A stretch of DNA of 64,000 nt. Source: CAUZFZ01 sp963579025 (GTDB lineage: Bacteria > Planctomycetota > Planctomycetia > Planctomycetales > Planctomycetaceae). The notes under the pieces are model-generated. The model ran no database searches, was not told where the DNA came from, and saw only the letters and a program-made list of their open reading frames with translations. The translations under genes were made by a program, and so were the position numbers. How positions within the stretch are numbered: position 1 is the stretch's first letter; every line of letters begins with the position of its first letter. The stretch spans positions 1 through 64,000 of the forward strand of contig CAUZFZ010000030.1 in assembly GCA_963579025.1 (NCBI GenBank), written 5' to 3'. Shown piece after piece: positions 9,495 through 18,688 of the stretch.

Positions 9495-9992
9495 GTGACT
9501 GACATTGCTGCCCTGGACACATCAGCCGCACCCACGGAGAAGTTTCAGGAATATCTGCGCACCAAGGGTCAGCGCCTGACTCGGGAGCGGGCGATCATCG
9601 TCGAAGAGGTGTTTTCGTCGCACGAACACTTCGATACCGACGTGATCATCGAGCGTGTCACACACCGTACGGACAGCCGGCGAGTCAGCCGCTCGACGGT
9701 GTATCGGACGCTGACCTCGATGGAAGACGCTGGCCTGATCCGCAAAGTCGCTCGCCCGCATGGTGCGGATGTCTATGAGCACGACTATGGCTACCCTCAG
9801 CACGATCACATGATCTGCGACCAATGTCGCGAGCTGATTGAGTTCCGGAACCGGGAAATCTCGGACTTAATCGAGAAGATCGTTGCCACGCACGGGTTCC
9901 TGAAGACCGGCCATCGGCTGGAAGTCTACGGCACCTGCGAGAAGTGCCGCCGCCCGAAACAGCGCCGCTACCGCAAGCTCGACATGATCTGA
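9495..9992 (+). CDS. Fur-family transcriptional regulator
   Basis: 165 residues from a GTG at 9495, chosen because GGGAG lies 6 bases upstream. An ATG-type start further up at 9366 would add about 43 residues of poor protein character. The winged-helix part holds RLTRERAIIVEEVF and SRSTVYRTLTSMEDAGLIRKV. The C-terminal half holds HDHMICDQCRELIEF and a second CEKC pair, giving the structural Zn(Cys)4 site, and H-rich regulatory metal ligands. It is a metal-responsive repressor of the Fur/Zur/PerR group; which metal it senses is not clear. Its C-terminal RRPKQRRYRKLDM tail is unusually basic. Confidence 0.88.
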   Translation: MTDIAALDTSAAPTEKFQEYLRTKGQRLTRERAIIVEEVFSSHEHFDTDVIIERVTHRTDSRRVSRSTVYRTLTSMEDAGLIRKVARPHGADVYEHDYGYPQHDHMICDQCRELIEFRNREISDLIEKIVATHGFLKTGHRLEVYGTCEKCRRPKQRRYRKLDMI

Positions 9993-10176
9993 CCGGGTAA
10001 ACCAGCCAGGCTGGAGTGATGGACAGTTCCCGGAGTCTTCGAATTGGGGCGAAAGTCGCCCCTTCCGCGCTGACGATGACAGTCTCAACGAGGATACTGC
10101 TGCACGCCGAACAGTATCGTCCCCGTAATTTGCCCAGTTCTTCCAGATGTCAGCGTCACGCCGAAAGGATACTCGA

Positions 10177-12396
10177 GTGACTCCGCTCCGATTTGCTCTC
10201 GTAATTCACAATCACCAGCCCATCGGCAATTTCGACAGCGTGTTCGAACAGGCGTACGAGGATGCGTACCGCCCGTTTCTCGAACTGCTGCAGGAGTTTC
10301 CGGGGCTCGCCATCACGCTGCACAACTCGGGGAGCCTGCTGGAATGGCTTGTCGACCACCGTCCGGAATACGTCGATCTTGTCCGTTCGCTGGCAGAACG
10401 CGGGCAACTCGAAATCATCGGTGGTCCGTTCTACGAACCGATTCTGGCGGGTATTCCGCAGCGGGATCGCGTCGGACAGATTCAGCTCTATTCGCGGTTT
10501 CTCGAAAACCACTTCGGACAGGCAATTAAGGGAATCTGGATTCCCGAGCGTGTGTGGGAACAGTCCTTCGCGCGAGACATCGTCGATGCCGGTATCGAGT
10601 ACACGATCCTCGACGACTCGCACTTCCGGTCGGCCGGACTGACGAGTGACGACTTGACGTCGTTCTTCCTGACGGAAGATGAGGGTCGTCTGCTGAAGGT
10701 TTTCCCGGTCTCTGAGCCGCTGCGCTATGCGATACCGTTCCAGCCACCGGAGCGTTCGATCGAAATCATGCAGGGCATCCAGCAGCAACATCCGGGTGCC
10801 GTTGTCGTGATGGGAGACGACGGCGAGAAATTCGGGAGCTGGCCAGGCACGAAACAATCGGTCTATGACGAGGGCTGGCTGCGGCGGTTCTTTCAGTTAC
10901 TGCAGGACAATTCCGAGTGGCTCAAAGCTGTGACGCTGGCCGAGTGCGTCGAGAACGTACTCCCCGCGGGCAGCATCTATCTGCCAGACAGCAGCTATCG
11001 CGAGATGACCGAATGGGTGCTCCCGACGGAACGTCAGAAGGTGCTGCTGGGCCTGCGCAGGAAGAAGGAACGTGAAGACGAGGACTGGCCGAAACTGGCA
11101 GACTTCGTGCGTGGTGGCGTGTGGCGAAATTTCCGCACGAAGTACCCGGAAGCCAACGACATGTACTGCCGCATGTTGCAGGTCAGCCAGCGGCTGGAAG
11201 AACTGATGGCCGCGGATACGGAACGCGAGCAATTCGACCTGCTCAACCGGGCTCGCACTGAGCTGTACCGCGGCCAGTGCAACTGCTCCTACTGGCACGG
11301 TGCGTTTGGCGGGCTCTATCTGCCGCATCTCCGACACGCGGTCTACGAACACCTGATCGCGGCCGACACGCTGCTGGAACAGGCTGCGGCCAGTCTGACC
11401 GCGTCACGCGACGGACGTCCGGCGGCCGATCGCTGGGTGCGTGTTGATTCCGGCGATTTCAATCACGATGCACGTCAGGAAGTCCGGATCGCGGGTGATC
11501 GGCTCGTCGCGTTCCTGGCACCCGGTCACGGCGGCCATCTGTACGAACTCGACGTGCGCGGCATCCGACGCAATCTGCTGGCCACACTGAATCGGCGGCC
11601 CGAGATCTACCACGATGTCATCCGCGAGGCTGCCCGGTCAGGCGGAGCGGACGATGGCTTGAACGCTGCCAGCATTCAGGGGGAGGTCATCTGCAAACAG
11701 GAGGGACTGGACCAGAAGATCGCGTACGACCATTGGCCGCGTCGAGCACTGGTCGATCATTTCCTGCGTCCGGGACTGACGCGTGACGAGTTCCGAGCCG
11801 GAGACGGACATGTCAGCGATTTCCACACGGGAGCCTACCAGTCACTGATTCGTCGCGGACGCGAACAGAGTGAAGTGTGTCTGGCGCGTCGTGGCACGCT
11901 CGCATCGTGGGAGGTGCAGGTCACCAAGACGGTGACTCTGGATATATCGAGCGGTGGTGAACTGCGAGTGCATTACCAGCTCGACGATCTACCCGCCGGA
12001 GTGCCGCTGCACTTTGCCGTTGAGTTCAACATTGCCGGCCTGCCGCCCGGAGCGTCCGATCGGTACTTCTACGATGGTGACGGCCAGCGCATCGGACAGC
12101 TCGAAACAGAACTCGCCATGTCCAACTGTCGACGGCTGGGCCTTGTGGACGAGTGGCTGGGCGTCGACATCTCGCTGGAAATGTCTCAGCAGAGCGGCCT
12201 GTGGGCGTTCCCGATCGAAACCGTCAGTCAGTCAGAAGGCGGATTCGAGATGGTGCATCAAAGCTGCTGTGTTGTCCCGCACTGGGAATTCGAGCTGCCG
12301 CAGGGCGGAAGCTGGTCGGTCGACATTACGCTGGGCATCGACACATCCGCGGCGCAAGCTCGCGAACTTTGTTCGAGCGCTGAAGCTGCCTGCTGA
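10177..12396 (+). CDS. GH57 4-alpha-glucanotransferase / alpha-amylase
   Basis: 739 residues from the GTG at 10177, preferred to an ATG at 10147 because AAAGGA sits 7 bases upstream and the protein then opens directly at the GH57 barrel (VTPLRFALVIHNHQPIGNF). The catalytic nucleophile is E124 (WIPERVWE) and the acid is in GDDGEKFG (D214/D215), the positions seen in Thermococcus-type 4-alpha-glucanotransferase. The C-terminal half (from about residue 410) fits the DUF1925/DUF1926 beta domains of that family. It should act on alpha-1,4-glucans such as glycogen in the cytoplasm; no signal peptide is seen. It is followed by a hairpin-bearing gap. Confidence 0.92.
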   Translation: MTPLRFALVIHNHQPIGNFDSVFEQAYEDAYRPFLELLQEFPGLAITLHNSGSLLEWLVDHRPEYVDLVRSLAERGQLEIIGGPFYEPILAGIPQRDRVGQIQLYSRFLENHFGQAIKGIWIPERVWEQSFARDIVDAGIEYTILDDSHFRSAGLTSDDLTSFFLTEDEGRLLKVFPVSEPLRYAIPFQPPERSIEIMQGIQQQHPGAVVVMGDDGEKFGSWPGTKQSVYDEGWLRRFFQLLQDNSEWLKAVTLAECVENVLPAGSIYLPDSSYREMTEWVLPTERQKVLLGLRRKKEREDEDWPKLADFVRGGVWRNFRTKYPEANDMYCRMLQVSQRLEELMAADTEREQFDLLNRARTELYRGQCNCSYWHGAFGGLYLPHLRHAVYEHLIAADTLLEQAAASLTASRDGRPAADRWVRVDSGDFNHDARQEVRIAGDRLVAFLAPGHGGHLYELDVRGIRRNLLATLNRRPEIYHDVIREAARSGGADDGLNAASIQGEVICKQEGLDQKIAYDHWPRRALVDHFLRPGLTRDEFRAGDGHVSDFHTGAYQSLIRRGREQSEVCLARRGTLASWEVQVTKTVTLDISSGGELRVHYQLDDLPAGVPLHFAVEFNIAGLPPGASDRYFYDGDGQRIGQLETELAMSNCRRLGLVDEWLGVDISLEMSQQSGLWAFPIETVSQSEGGFEMVHQSCCVVPHWEFELPQGGSWSVDITLGIDTSAAQARELCSSAEAAC

Positions 12397-12433
12397 GCGG
12401 CTCAGCTCGCTTGAGGCCGTGCCTGAGCCGTAG

Positions 12434-12538
12434 CCCGATTTCTCCGAAATCGGGACCAGACGACATCGCAATCTGCCGGCACATCGACCGCCGCTCAGTC
12501 TTGCCAGGTCCAGGGCAGCGGATTTCGGAGAAATCCGC
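12434..12538. repeat. Two triloop palindromes sharing the arm GATTTC
   Basis: CCCGATTTC-TCC-GAAATCGGG (12434-12454) and GCGGATTTC-GGA-GAAATCCGC (12518-12538) lie about 63 bases apart after the GH57 gene. Each is a perfect 9-bp stem with a three-base loop, and the loops are complements (TCC/GGA), so one is essentially the inverse of the other. They belong to the same structural class as the hairpins at 6.1 and 14.2 kb. Confidence 0.75.
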
Positions 12539-12571
12539 CTACCGCTTCACGGCTTGGTTCCTGGACAGGTA

Positions 12572-13165
12572 CTAAGGAGCGGGCACTGGTGACGTTCCAC
12601 TTTCCTGCGGTGAGTCCACTTCACCCGGCAGGATGAGTGCCCCGGCCGTTGCATTGCGAATGAACGACGGCGTCTTCGATGTCGCCGGTACCGGACTGGT
12701 GAATGCGGTCTGAACGCTGGTCGTACAGGGCACGAAATAGAACGGCATCCCGTTGATCCAACGTTGTTGCGTCCCCTTCGGCATGTTGGGGATCGCTGCT
12801 GACGGGTGGTCAGGCTCGGCTTCGTTCCACCATTGCTGCACGGGCGGCTGCAGGTGTTGATACGGGCCGGGTGTCCGCGGCGTGTACGTCCGAAAAGTCG
12901 GCACTGTATTCACCGGCACGGTCGAGAACGGCAGACTCTGCTCCAGCTTCGCGATCACGTCAGCCTGTTGCCTGATGAGGGCCGACTGTCGGGAAGACTC
13001 CACTTTCAGGTCGGCAATCTGTTGCTGAAGCAGTTCGATACTGGTCTGCAACGACTGCAGAGATGGTTCCGGCTGCGTTTCCTTGACCTGTTCAACTTCA
13101 AGAGCCACAACGCTGCCCGCACCGATTAACAGGCATGTCAGAACGGGGAGGGTCAGTCGTTTCAT
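12572..13165 (-). CDS. Exported coiled-coil protein of unknown function
   Basis: 197 residues from the ATG at 13163-13165, with AGGA about 9 bases upstream; a longer frame to 13399 would prepend non-secretory sequence. Residues 1-23 form a signal peptide (MKRLTLPVLTCLLIGAGSVVA). Residues about 30-75 form a heptad-like coiled coil (SLQTSIELLQQQIADLKVES, then QADVIAKLEQ). The remainder is Pro/Thr/Gln-rich with WINGMPFYFVPC. No family is recognised. It follows the Flp-like pilin gene on the same strand but a strong terminator lies between them. Confidence 0.65.
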   Translation of the reverse strand: MKRLTLPVLTCLLIGAGSVVALEVEQVKETQPEPSLQSLQTSIELLQQQIADLKVESSRQSALIRQQADVIAKLEQSLPFSTVPVNTVPTFRTYTPRTPGPYQHLQPPVQQWWNEAEPDHPSAAIPNMPKGTQQRWINGMPFYFVPCTTSVQTAFTSPVPATSKTPSFIRNATAGALILPGEVDSPQESGTSPVPAP

Positions 13166-13340
13166 GGCTTCGCATCCTTGCTTGAGTAGCCGCGACAACT
13201 CCGACAACGCATCAGCGTGCCGGGTGCAGGATAGAACAGGAACGCGATTCGAGTGAACGCCGATCTTCAACGAACGAAAACGACGGCGACTCGTCGCGGC
13301 CGTGTATAGACCGCCTCTTGAATCCGGGCCGATGCGACGA

Positions 13341-13390
13341 CAGAAACAAAAACAGCCGACGGGAATCGCAGGGATTCTCAGCCGGCTGTT
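13341..13390 (-). terminator. Intrinsic terminator after the Flp-like pilin gene
   Basis: Read on the minus strand, AACAGCCG (13383-13390) pairs with CGGCTGTT (13351-13358), with an inner GAATC/GATTC stem, and is followed by TTTGTTTCTG (13341-13350). Strong stem plus U-tract is the classical Rho-independent form. It lies 97 bases past the pilin stop codon. Confidence 0.8.
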
Positions 13391-13487
13391 CTGTCTCAAT
13401 ATGACTGATCCGTCGAAACGTCAATCAGTCGACGATCTTCAGTTGGCCCGTTTCCGGGTCTGTCACCAGCGACCGAATTTTCGGGCC

Positions 13488-13904
13488 CTATCTGACCTGC
13501 AGCCGACCATCGTCGGTTTCCTCCACGACCAGACCCTGATCCGACAGCACGACACCGCGGGCACCCAGTGCACCGGCCGTGGCCAGCCGCGCGGTCTGAT
13601 ACGACTGCCTGACATGCTCCTGCGCGATGCTCGGCGAGCCCTGCACGTACGATGAGCCACTGGTTGAGGCCGCTTGCGAACCGCCCCTGCCACCCCCCTG
13701 AGTCAACGAGTAGCCGCTGATTGCGACACTCTGATCGAACGCCCGCACCGCCATTGCCATCTCGGCGACCTCATCGCTTACGGCGTTCGACAGCACTCCT
13801 ACCCCCGCCGAAGTCGCCAGCACGGCGACCGTGCCAAGCATCACCATTTCGGCAGTCATGATCGCTCCGGCTTCATCTGTCCACATTTTTCTCAATACGT
13901 TCAT
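13488..13904 (-). CDS. Flp-type (class III) pilin-like protein
   Basis: 138 residues from the ATG at 13902-13904, set by a strong GAGGAGG Shine-Dalgarno 6 bases upstream; the longer frame to 14117 is not used. The N-terminus is short and positively charged, then WTDEAGAIMTAEMVMLGTVAVLAT: a Gly-type prepilin cleavage region, a Glu and a hydrophobic helix as in Flp/Fap pilins. The Glu is at +6 rather than the usual +5 if cleavage follows the Gly. The tail is Gly/Ser-rich and then helical, longer than a classical Flp pilin (50-80 residues). It may be a pilin or a pseudopilin; no tad assembly genes are in the window. Confidence 0.65.
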   Translation of the reverse strand: MNVLRKMWTDEAGAIMTAEMVMLGTVAVLATSAGVGVLSNAVSDEVAEMAMAVRAFDQSVAISGYSLTQGGGRGGSQAASTSGSSYVQGSPSIAQEHVRQSYQTARLATAGALGARGVVLSDQGLVVEETDDGRLQVR

Positions 13905-14489
13905 GATGTGTCCTCCTCTTCTCTCGTGAAAAAGGTGTGTGTCTCTCCCTGCCAGAATTCTCCAATTTGACAGGATGTACGGATCGTACCGATTATGCGG
14001 GCCGAATGTAAAGATAGGAATAATAAATAAACTGCGGTATTCATGAGCAGGGAATCTTGCGGGCTGTCCCTTTCGGGTGGTCCGATGTGCCGCGAGAGCA
14101 ACTCGCGGAATGCACAACGACCCATTGACTCGTCAGTCAGCGAGAGTGGACCAGCCGGGATGACTCAGCAAACCGTCCGCGACGCTTGGTGCATCTCCCC
14201 CCTGAGGGCAACGCCGTTAAGCATTCTCGTTCCAAGGCTCTGCCTTGGAACGCACTGACAGAGAGGCTCCGCCTCACGTTCATCGCCGCGAGGCAGAGCC
14301 TCGAAATCATTGCTGTCCAGGGCAGAGCCCGGGAACGAGGGCCTGAAAACACTTCACGGCGTTACCGTGAGGGCTCCCTGTTTCGCTGCGGTCGCGGGCA
14401 GCGATGACGGTGGCTTGTTCGGCAGGAACCGACTCGCCATGATCGGTCGCAGTCGATTGCGACGGTCAGTTTTGAGAAAGGGCTCCCGC
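13905..14489. other. 585-base intergenic region with AT-rich pilin upstream segment
   Basis: Next to the pilin gene, 14006-14045 is AT-rich (AAAGATAGGAATAATAAATA), unlike the roughly 58-60% GC surroundings, and probably contains the minus-strand promoter; I cannot place -35/-10 boxes with confidence. The middle (14045-14220) has no convincing gene. 14228-14330 carries a triloop hairpin cluster listed separately. The final 100 bases lead into the MFS gene. Confidence 0.5.
14228..14330. repeat. Cluster of four triloop palindromes
   Basis: CGTTCCAAGGC-TCT-GCCTTGGAACG (14228-14252, 11-bp perfect stem), GAGGC-TCC-GCCTC (14263-14275), CGAGGC-AGA-GCCTCG (14289-14303) and GGGC-AGA-GCCC (14320-14330). 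All have three-base loops of the TCT/AGA or TCC type with unrelated but self-complementary arms, matching those at 6.1 and 12.4 kb. Confidence 0.75.
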
Positions 14490-15884
14490 ATGCAGCTTGT
14501 GGTTGCGATCCGTCTGGCAGTGATGATGTTCCTGCAGTTCCTGATTTGGGGAGCCTGGTACGTCACAGCTCCGCGAGCCCTGTCGCTGCTGGGATTTTCT
14601 CCCGAGGACTTCGGCTGGACGTATTCTGTCGGCCCGATCGCGGGCATGATTTCGCCGATCTTCGTCGGCCTGATCGCCGACCGTTACATGCCGACACAGG
14701 TCGTGCTGGGCATCATGCATCTACTGGGTGCGGCGGCGATGTACGGTGCCATTGTGATGATGGGACAGGGAGCATCTCCGGACACCATCAACCTGCTGTT
14801 CTTCCTGCACATGCTGTGCTACTTCCCGACGCTGGCTCTGACGAACAGCCTGGCAATGCAGAACATGTCGGATACGTCGAAGCTGTTTCCGCTGGTTCGC
14901 GTGTTCGGCACGTTCGGCTGGATCGCAGCTGGCTTCGCTCTGAACGCCCTCGACCTCGCCAACAATGTTGGCATGTTCGAGCTTGCTGCCGGTGCCAGCG
15001 CGTTGCTCGGCATTTACAGCTTCACACTGCCCCACACACCGCCGCCAGGCAAAGGGCAGAAGTTCCGCATTGGCGACGCCCTCGGTCTGGACGCGCTGGT
15101 GCTGCTGAAACGGCCGTCCTATTTCACGTTCATGCTGAGTTCATTCCTGATCTGCATCCCGCTGGCCTTCTACTACCAGATGGCCGAGCGCACTCTGATT
15201 GCAGGCGGCGTCTCGGATACCGAAGTCAAAATGACGTTCGGACAGATCTCTGAGATCTTCTTCATGGTGGCGATGCCTCTGTTCTTCGCGCGACTGGGCG
15301 TGAAGTGGATGCTGTTAGTCGGCATGTTTGCGTGGGTTGTTCGATATGCCCTGTTTGCGATCGGCACACCAAATGAAGTCACGTGGATGCTGCTGTCTGG
15401 CGTCATCCTGCACGGAATCTGCTACGACTTTTTCTTCGTGACGGGTCAGATTTACACGGACCAGGCCGCTCCACCGGAAATCCGCAGTCAGGCTCAGGGC
15501 ATGCTCGTGTTGTTCACGCTCGGCCTGGGGATGCTGATCGGAGCACAGATCGGTGGTCGGGTTGAATCAGCATTCACACCGGCAGAATCCACTCGACTGG
15601 CCCAGCAGGCCAGCGATCTTCGCGAGGAAGCTAAAGCGGAAGGCGTGACTCCTGCGGAGGCCGAGGCGAAAGAAGCCGAGGCGGTCGCCATTTCACGACA
15701 GGCCCTGGCCGCGAAGAACTGGAAGATGATCTGGGCGCTGCCAGCGATCGGTGCGGCCGTGATCCTCGCGCTGTTTACAGTCACGTTCAAAGAGGACCCA
15801 CCAACGGCCATCGATCCGGTACTCGTTGACCCGGTCGTTCCTGCCGGAGATTCCGGTGGCCAACCAGAGCCTGCCCCCGCGTAG
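14490..15884 (+). CDS. MFS transporter, NupG-like nucleoside:H+ symporter family
   Basis: 464 residues from the ATG at 14490 with AAAGGG upstream. Twelve hydrophobic helices. N-terminal LQFLIWGAWYVTAPRAL and FSPEDFGWTYSVGPIAGMIS, plus FVGLIADRYMPTQ after helix 2, follow the nucleoside:H+ symporter (NHS/NupG) pattern common in planctomycetes and Bacteroidetes. A charged, Ala/Glu-rich insertion (residues about 370-410) precedes the last helix. It probably imports nucleosides across the inner membrane; the substrate is inferred from family resemblance. Confidence 0.82.
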   Translation: MQLVVAIRLAVMMFLQFLIWGAWYVTAPRALSLLGFSPEDFGWTYSVGPIAGMISPIFVGLIADRYMPTQVVLGIMHLLGAAAMYGAIVMMGQGASPDTINLLFFLHMLCYFPTLALTNSLAMQNMSDTSKLFPLVRVFGTFGWIAAGFALNALDLANNVGMFELAAGASALLGIYSFTLPHTPPPGKGQKFRIGDALGLDALVLLKRPSYFTFMLSSFLICIPLAFYYQMAERTLIAGGVSDTEVKMTFGQISEIFFMVAMPLFFARLGVKWMLLVGMFAWVVRYALFAIGTPNEVTWMLLSGVILHGICYDFFFVTGQIYTDQAAPPEIRSQAQGMLVLFTLGLGMLIGAQIGGRVESAFTPAESTRLAQQASDLREEAKAEGVTPAEAEAKEAEAVAISRQALAAKNWKMIWALPAIGAAVILALFTVTFKEDPPTAIDPVLVDPVVPAGDSGGQPEPAPA

Positions 15885-16016
15885 TTCACGTCTCGACTCA
15901 CCGGACCACGATTTGCGATCAGTGTTTTCCCTTGGGTAGAATCGCCGAGCCCAGTCAAGGCTGTTCGCCTTTGGCAGGACACGCTCATTCAGGATCCGCA
16001 CTCAGCGGACGTGTTC

Positions 16017-17030
16017 ATGAACCCCGATCGGAACGCATTTCACTGGTCTCTGCCGCTGGGAACCTGGTTCGCGGTGCGCGTGCGTGTCAGTGTTTTCTTT
16101 CTGCTCATCCTGCTGGTGCTGTGTCACCGGCTCGAAAGTGTGCAGTTGGGACTGGTCTTCGGCGCCGTGCTGTTTCTAAGCGTGCTCTTCCACGAATTCG
16201 GACACGTCTTCGCAGCACGCACCACTGGCGGCGATGGCGATGAGATTCTCATCACTCCGTTCGGTGGACTGGCGACCTGCATGCCAGCGCCGACGTTTGC
16301 ATCTCGCTTCGGTACTGTGGCCGGCGGTCCGCTGGTAAATCTGGTTTTGTGTCTGATCACTTTGCTGCCAGTCATACAGTCGCAACACACAGCCGCGTGC
16401 CTGAATCCCTTCGTCTTTCCCAACGTCACGCTGAGCGGGTCGGTCCAGGACGTCGTGCCTGCTTTGCTGCTGATGCTGTTCACGGCCAACTGGATATTGC
16501 TGCTGATTAACCTGCTGCCGGTTCATCCATTGGATGGCGGACGAATGCTGTACCTGGCACTGAGTGCAAAGCTGGAAAGCTTCGTCGCCCGCACGGTCTA
16601 CCTGCGGATCGGAGCCTTCTGCGGTCTTGTGTTTCTGATCGCCGGTCTGTTCTACGACAGCACGATCGTCATGCTGATCGGAGCCATCATCCTGCCCCTG
16701 AACATCGCGGAAGCTCAACAGCCACAGATGCAGGACGCGTCCGAAGAATCGTTCATGGGTTACGATTTTTCACAGGGATACACGAGCCTGGAACGGTCGG
16801 ATGCGGGTTACGACGATGAACGTAGCCCCGGCTGGTTGGCGCGTCGCAAAGCGCAGCGTGAAGAAGAGAGACTGCAACGGGAACAGGAGCAGGACCGCGA
16901 AATGGAATTGCGACTGGACGCGCTCCTGGAAAAGGTGCACACCCAAGGCGAAGGTTCGCTGACGGCCGCAGAAAAGCGACAGCTCAAAGAAATCAGCAAT
17001 CATCTGCGCGACCGCGGACGTCCGTCGTAG
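16017..17030 (+). CDS. Site-2-protease-type (M50) membrane metalloprotease
   Basis: 337 residues from the ATG at 16017; a GTG two codons earlier (16011) is the alternative and neither has a clear Shine-Dalgarno. The zinc-binding HEFGH is at residues 59-63 inside a hydrophobic helix and the third ligand Asp is D173 in HPLDGGRM. Five or six transmembrane helices are followed from about residue 235 by a cytosolic charged coiled-coil tail rich in Glu/Arg/Gln. The SpoIVFB-like arrangement suggests intramembrane cleavage of a regulatory substrate, which is not identified here. The long C-terminal coiled coil is unusual for the short M50 type. Confidence 0.85.
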   Translation: MNPDRNAFHWSLPLGTWFAVRVRVSVFFLLILLVLCHRLESVQLGLVFGAVLFLSVLFHEFGHVFAARTTGGDGDEILITPFGGLATCMPAPTFASRFGTVAGGPLVNLVLCLITLLPVIQSQHTAACLNPFVFPNVTLSGSVQDVVPALLLMLFTANWILLLINLLPVHPLDGGRMLYLALSAKLESFVARTVYLRIGAFCGLVFLIAGLFYDSTIVMLIGAIILPLNIAEAQQPQMQDASEESFMGYDFSQGYTSLERSDAGYDDERSPGWLARRKAQREEERLQREQEQDREMELRLDALLEKVHTQGEGSLTAAEKRQLKEISNHLRDRGRPS

Positions 17031-17112
17031 CTACGGTCACCAGAACGTGGACTCGCCGCTATCCCCACCGCCAGGCGACGGTGGCTGCAGACGCTGTCAA
17101 CGTCGGCTGGCT

Positions 17113-18432
17113 TTACATCCACTCTTTGATTGGATGACCGTCAATCAGACGTACGGGGCGGTTGTCGGGGCTCTGGACGATCAGGTCGATGGGCAGTCCC
17201 AGTTTGGAGTAGACCGTCGCGGCGATGTCTGGCGAGTTGTATTCGTTCTGCACGACATGCCCGCCTTCACCATCCGTCGCACCAAGGATCGATCCGCCCG
17301 GTACGCCGGCTCCGGCCATGATCGCGAATCCTGACGTTGCCCAGTGATCGCGTCCGCTCGCAGAATTGATCTTTGGCGTGCGACCGAAATCTGTCAGCCA
17401 GCAGACCAGCGTCGTGTCCAGCATGCCCTGCTGTTCGAGATCCGCCAGAAGCTGCGGAAGCGCCTGATCCACAGGCGGCAGGCGGCTTTCTTTCAACGAT
17501 TTGAAGTTGTTGGCGTGCGTGTCCCAGCTTCCGTCAGTCACGGTCACGAACCGCACGTCGGCCTGAATCAGTCGCCGAGCCAGCAGGCAGCTCTGTCCGA
17601 ATCGGTTGCGGCCGTATCGGTCGCGGAGCTTCGGGTCCTCCTGGTCGATCGCAAACGCTTTCTTCGTCGATGGCGAGGTGATCATGTTGAATGCAGCTTT
17701 GAAGCTGTCATCCAGAGCGTCGAACTTCGCCGGCTGAACGTCGGCCTGTTTCTGCACATCGTCCAGCCTCGCGAGCATGCGCTGACGGCGATCGACACGA
17801 CTCATGTCGACGCCCTTGGGCGGACTGATGTCCCGAACCGTGAACTTCGCTCCGTTAGGATCTTCAAGCATCTCAAACGGCATATGTTCCAGGCCCAGAA
17901 TCCCGGACATCCCGCCGCCATAGCGCCGGTCGACCTGACTGCCCAGTTGCACGAAGGGTGGAAGATCCGATTTGAAGCCCTTCATGTGGCTGACGACCGA
18001 GCCGTACGTTGGATAGGCCATGGCCGCGTTGAAACGTCGACCTGACATGACCCACTGATCGGCGGTGCCGTGGCTGCCATTCTGTGGATTCCAGCCGCGG
18101 AGCACGGCAAAGCGATCCAGCTCTTTGGCCATGTTGGGCACGATTTCTGTGAACTGCACGCCGGGCACGGCTGTGTCGATCACGTCGAACTCGCCACGAA
18201 TACTAACCGGAGCTTCCGGTTTTGGATCGAACGTGTCGTGGTGAGATGTGCCGCCACGTGTCCAGATCAGGATACAACTGATATCCCGGTCGGATGACGC
18301 AGCCGCGGCTTTACGCCCGGCCAGAAACGTTGGCAACGACAGGCCAAGACCACCCAGAGCTCCGAGCTGCAGAAAGCTGCGTCGCGAGTGGCCTTCGCAC
18401 GTATGGTCGGTTCCGGTGAGGAGGTTCAGCAT
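17113..18432 (-). CDS. Tat-exported DUF1501 (sulfatase-fold) protein
   Basis: 439 residues. Twin-arginine signal HSRRSFLQLGALGGLGLSLP at about 17-36. The body shows the DUF1501 hallmarks: ILIWTRGGTSHHDTFDPKP, APVSIRGEFDVIDTAVPGV, RDRYGRNRFGQSCLLARRLI, WLTDFGRTPKIN and GRDHWATSGFAIMAGAGV. DUF1501 proteins share the alkaline phosphatase/sulfatase superfamily fold and are very abundant in planctomycetes, often beside DUF1549/DUF1553 cytochrome-type partners; none is next to this copy. The catalytic function is not established. It converges with the M50 gene. Confidence 0.9.
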   Translation of the reverse strand: MLNLLTGTDHTCEGHSRRSFLQLGALGGLGLSLPTFLAGRKAAAASSDRDISCILIWTRGGTSHHDTFDPKPEAPVSIRGEFDVIDTAVPGVQFTEIVPNMAKELDRFAVLRGWNPQNGSHGTADQWVMSGRRFNAAMAYPTYGSVVSHMKGFKSDLPPFVQLGSQVDRRYGGGMSGILGLEHMPFEMLEDPNGAKFTVRDISPPKGVDMSRVDRRQRMLARLDDVQKQADVQPAKFDALDDSFKAAFNMITSPSTKKAFAIDQEDPKLRDRYGRNRFGQSCLLARRLIQADVRFVTVTDGSWDTHANNFKSLKESRLPPVDQALPQLLADLEQQGMLDTTLVCWLTDFGRTPKINSASGRDHWATSGFAIMAGAGVPGGSILGATDGEGGHVVQNEYNSPDIAATVYSKLGLPIDLIVQSPDNRPVRLIDGHPIKEWM

Positions 18433-18688
18433 GGTGATGCTCCGAGTAGCTGACAGTCGCGGGTGACTGAAACGCGGTGGGACCGTAAGGCGGGTGGATG
18501 GTCCTGGGCGATGAGATTCGCCCCGGATTGGGAACAGAAATGCTACAGATCCTCGGCCAATGGATCAAAGGACGTTTGTCTGATCGACCATATGGTCGCC
18601 CGAACCTGGGCTCCTTGAGGTTTCCCGGAACCACTCCTACACTCGCGCGCTGTTCGAGGGGTGAGGTGTTCAGCAGCGGATGTGACTC

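Noticed and set aside
18433..18688. TPP riboswitch upstream of thiS
   Set aside because: I could not find the conserved CUGAGA and related THI-box elements in this stretch.
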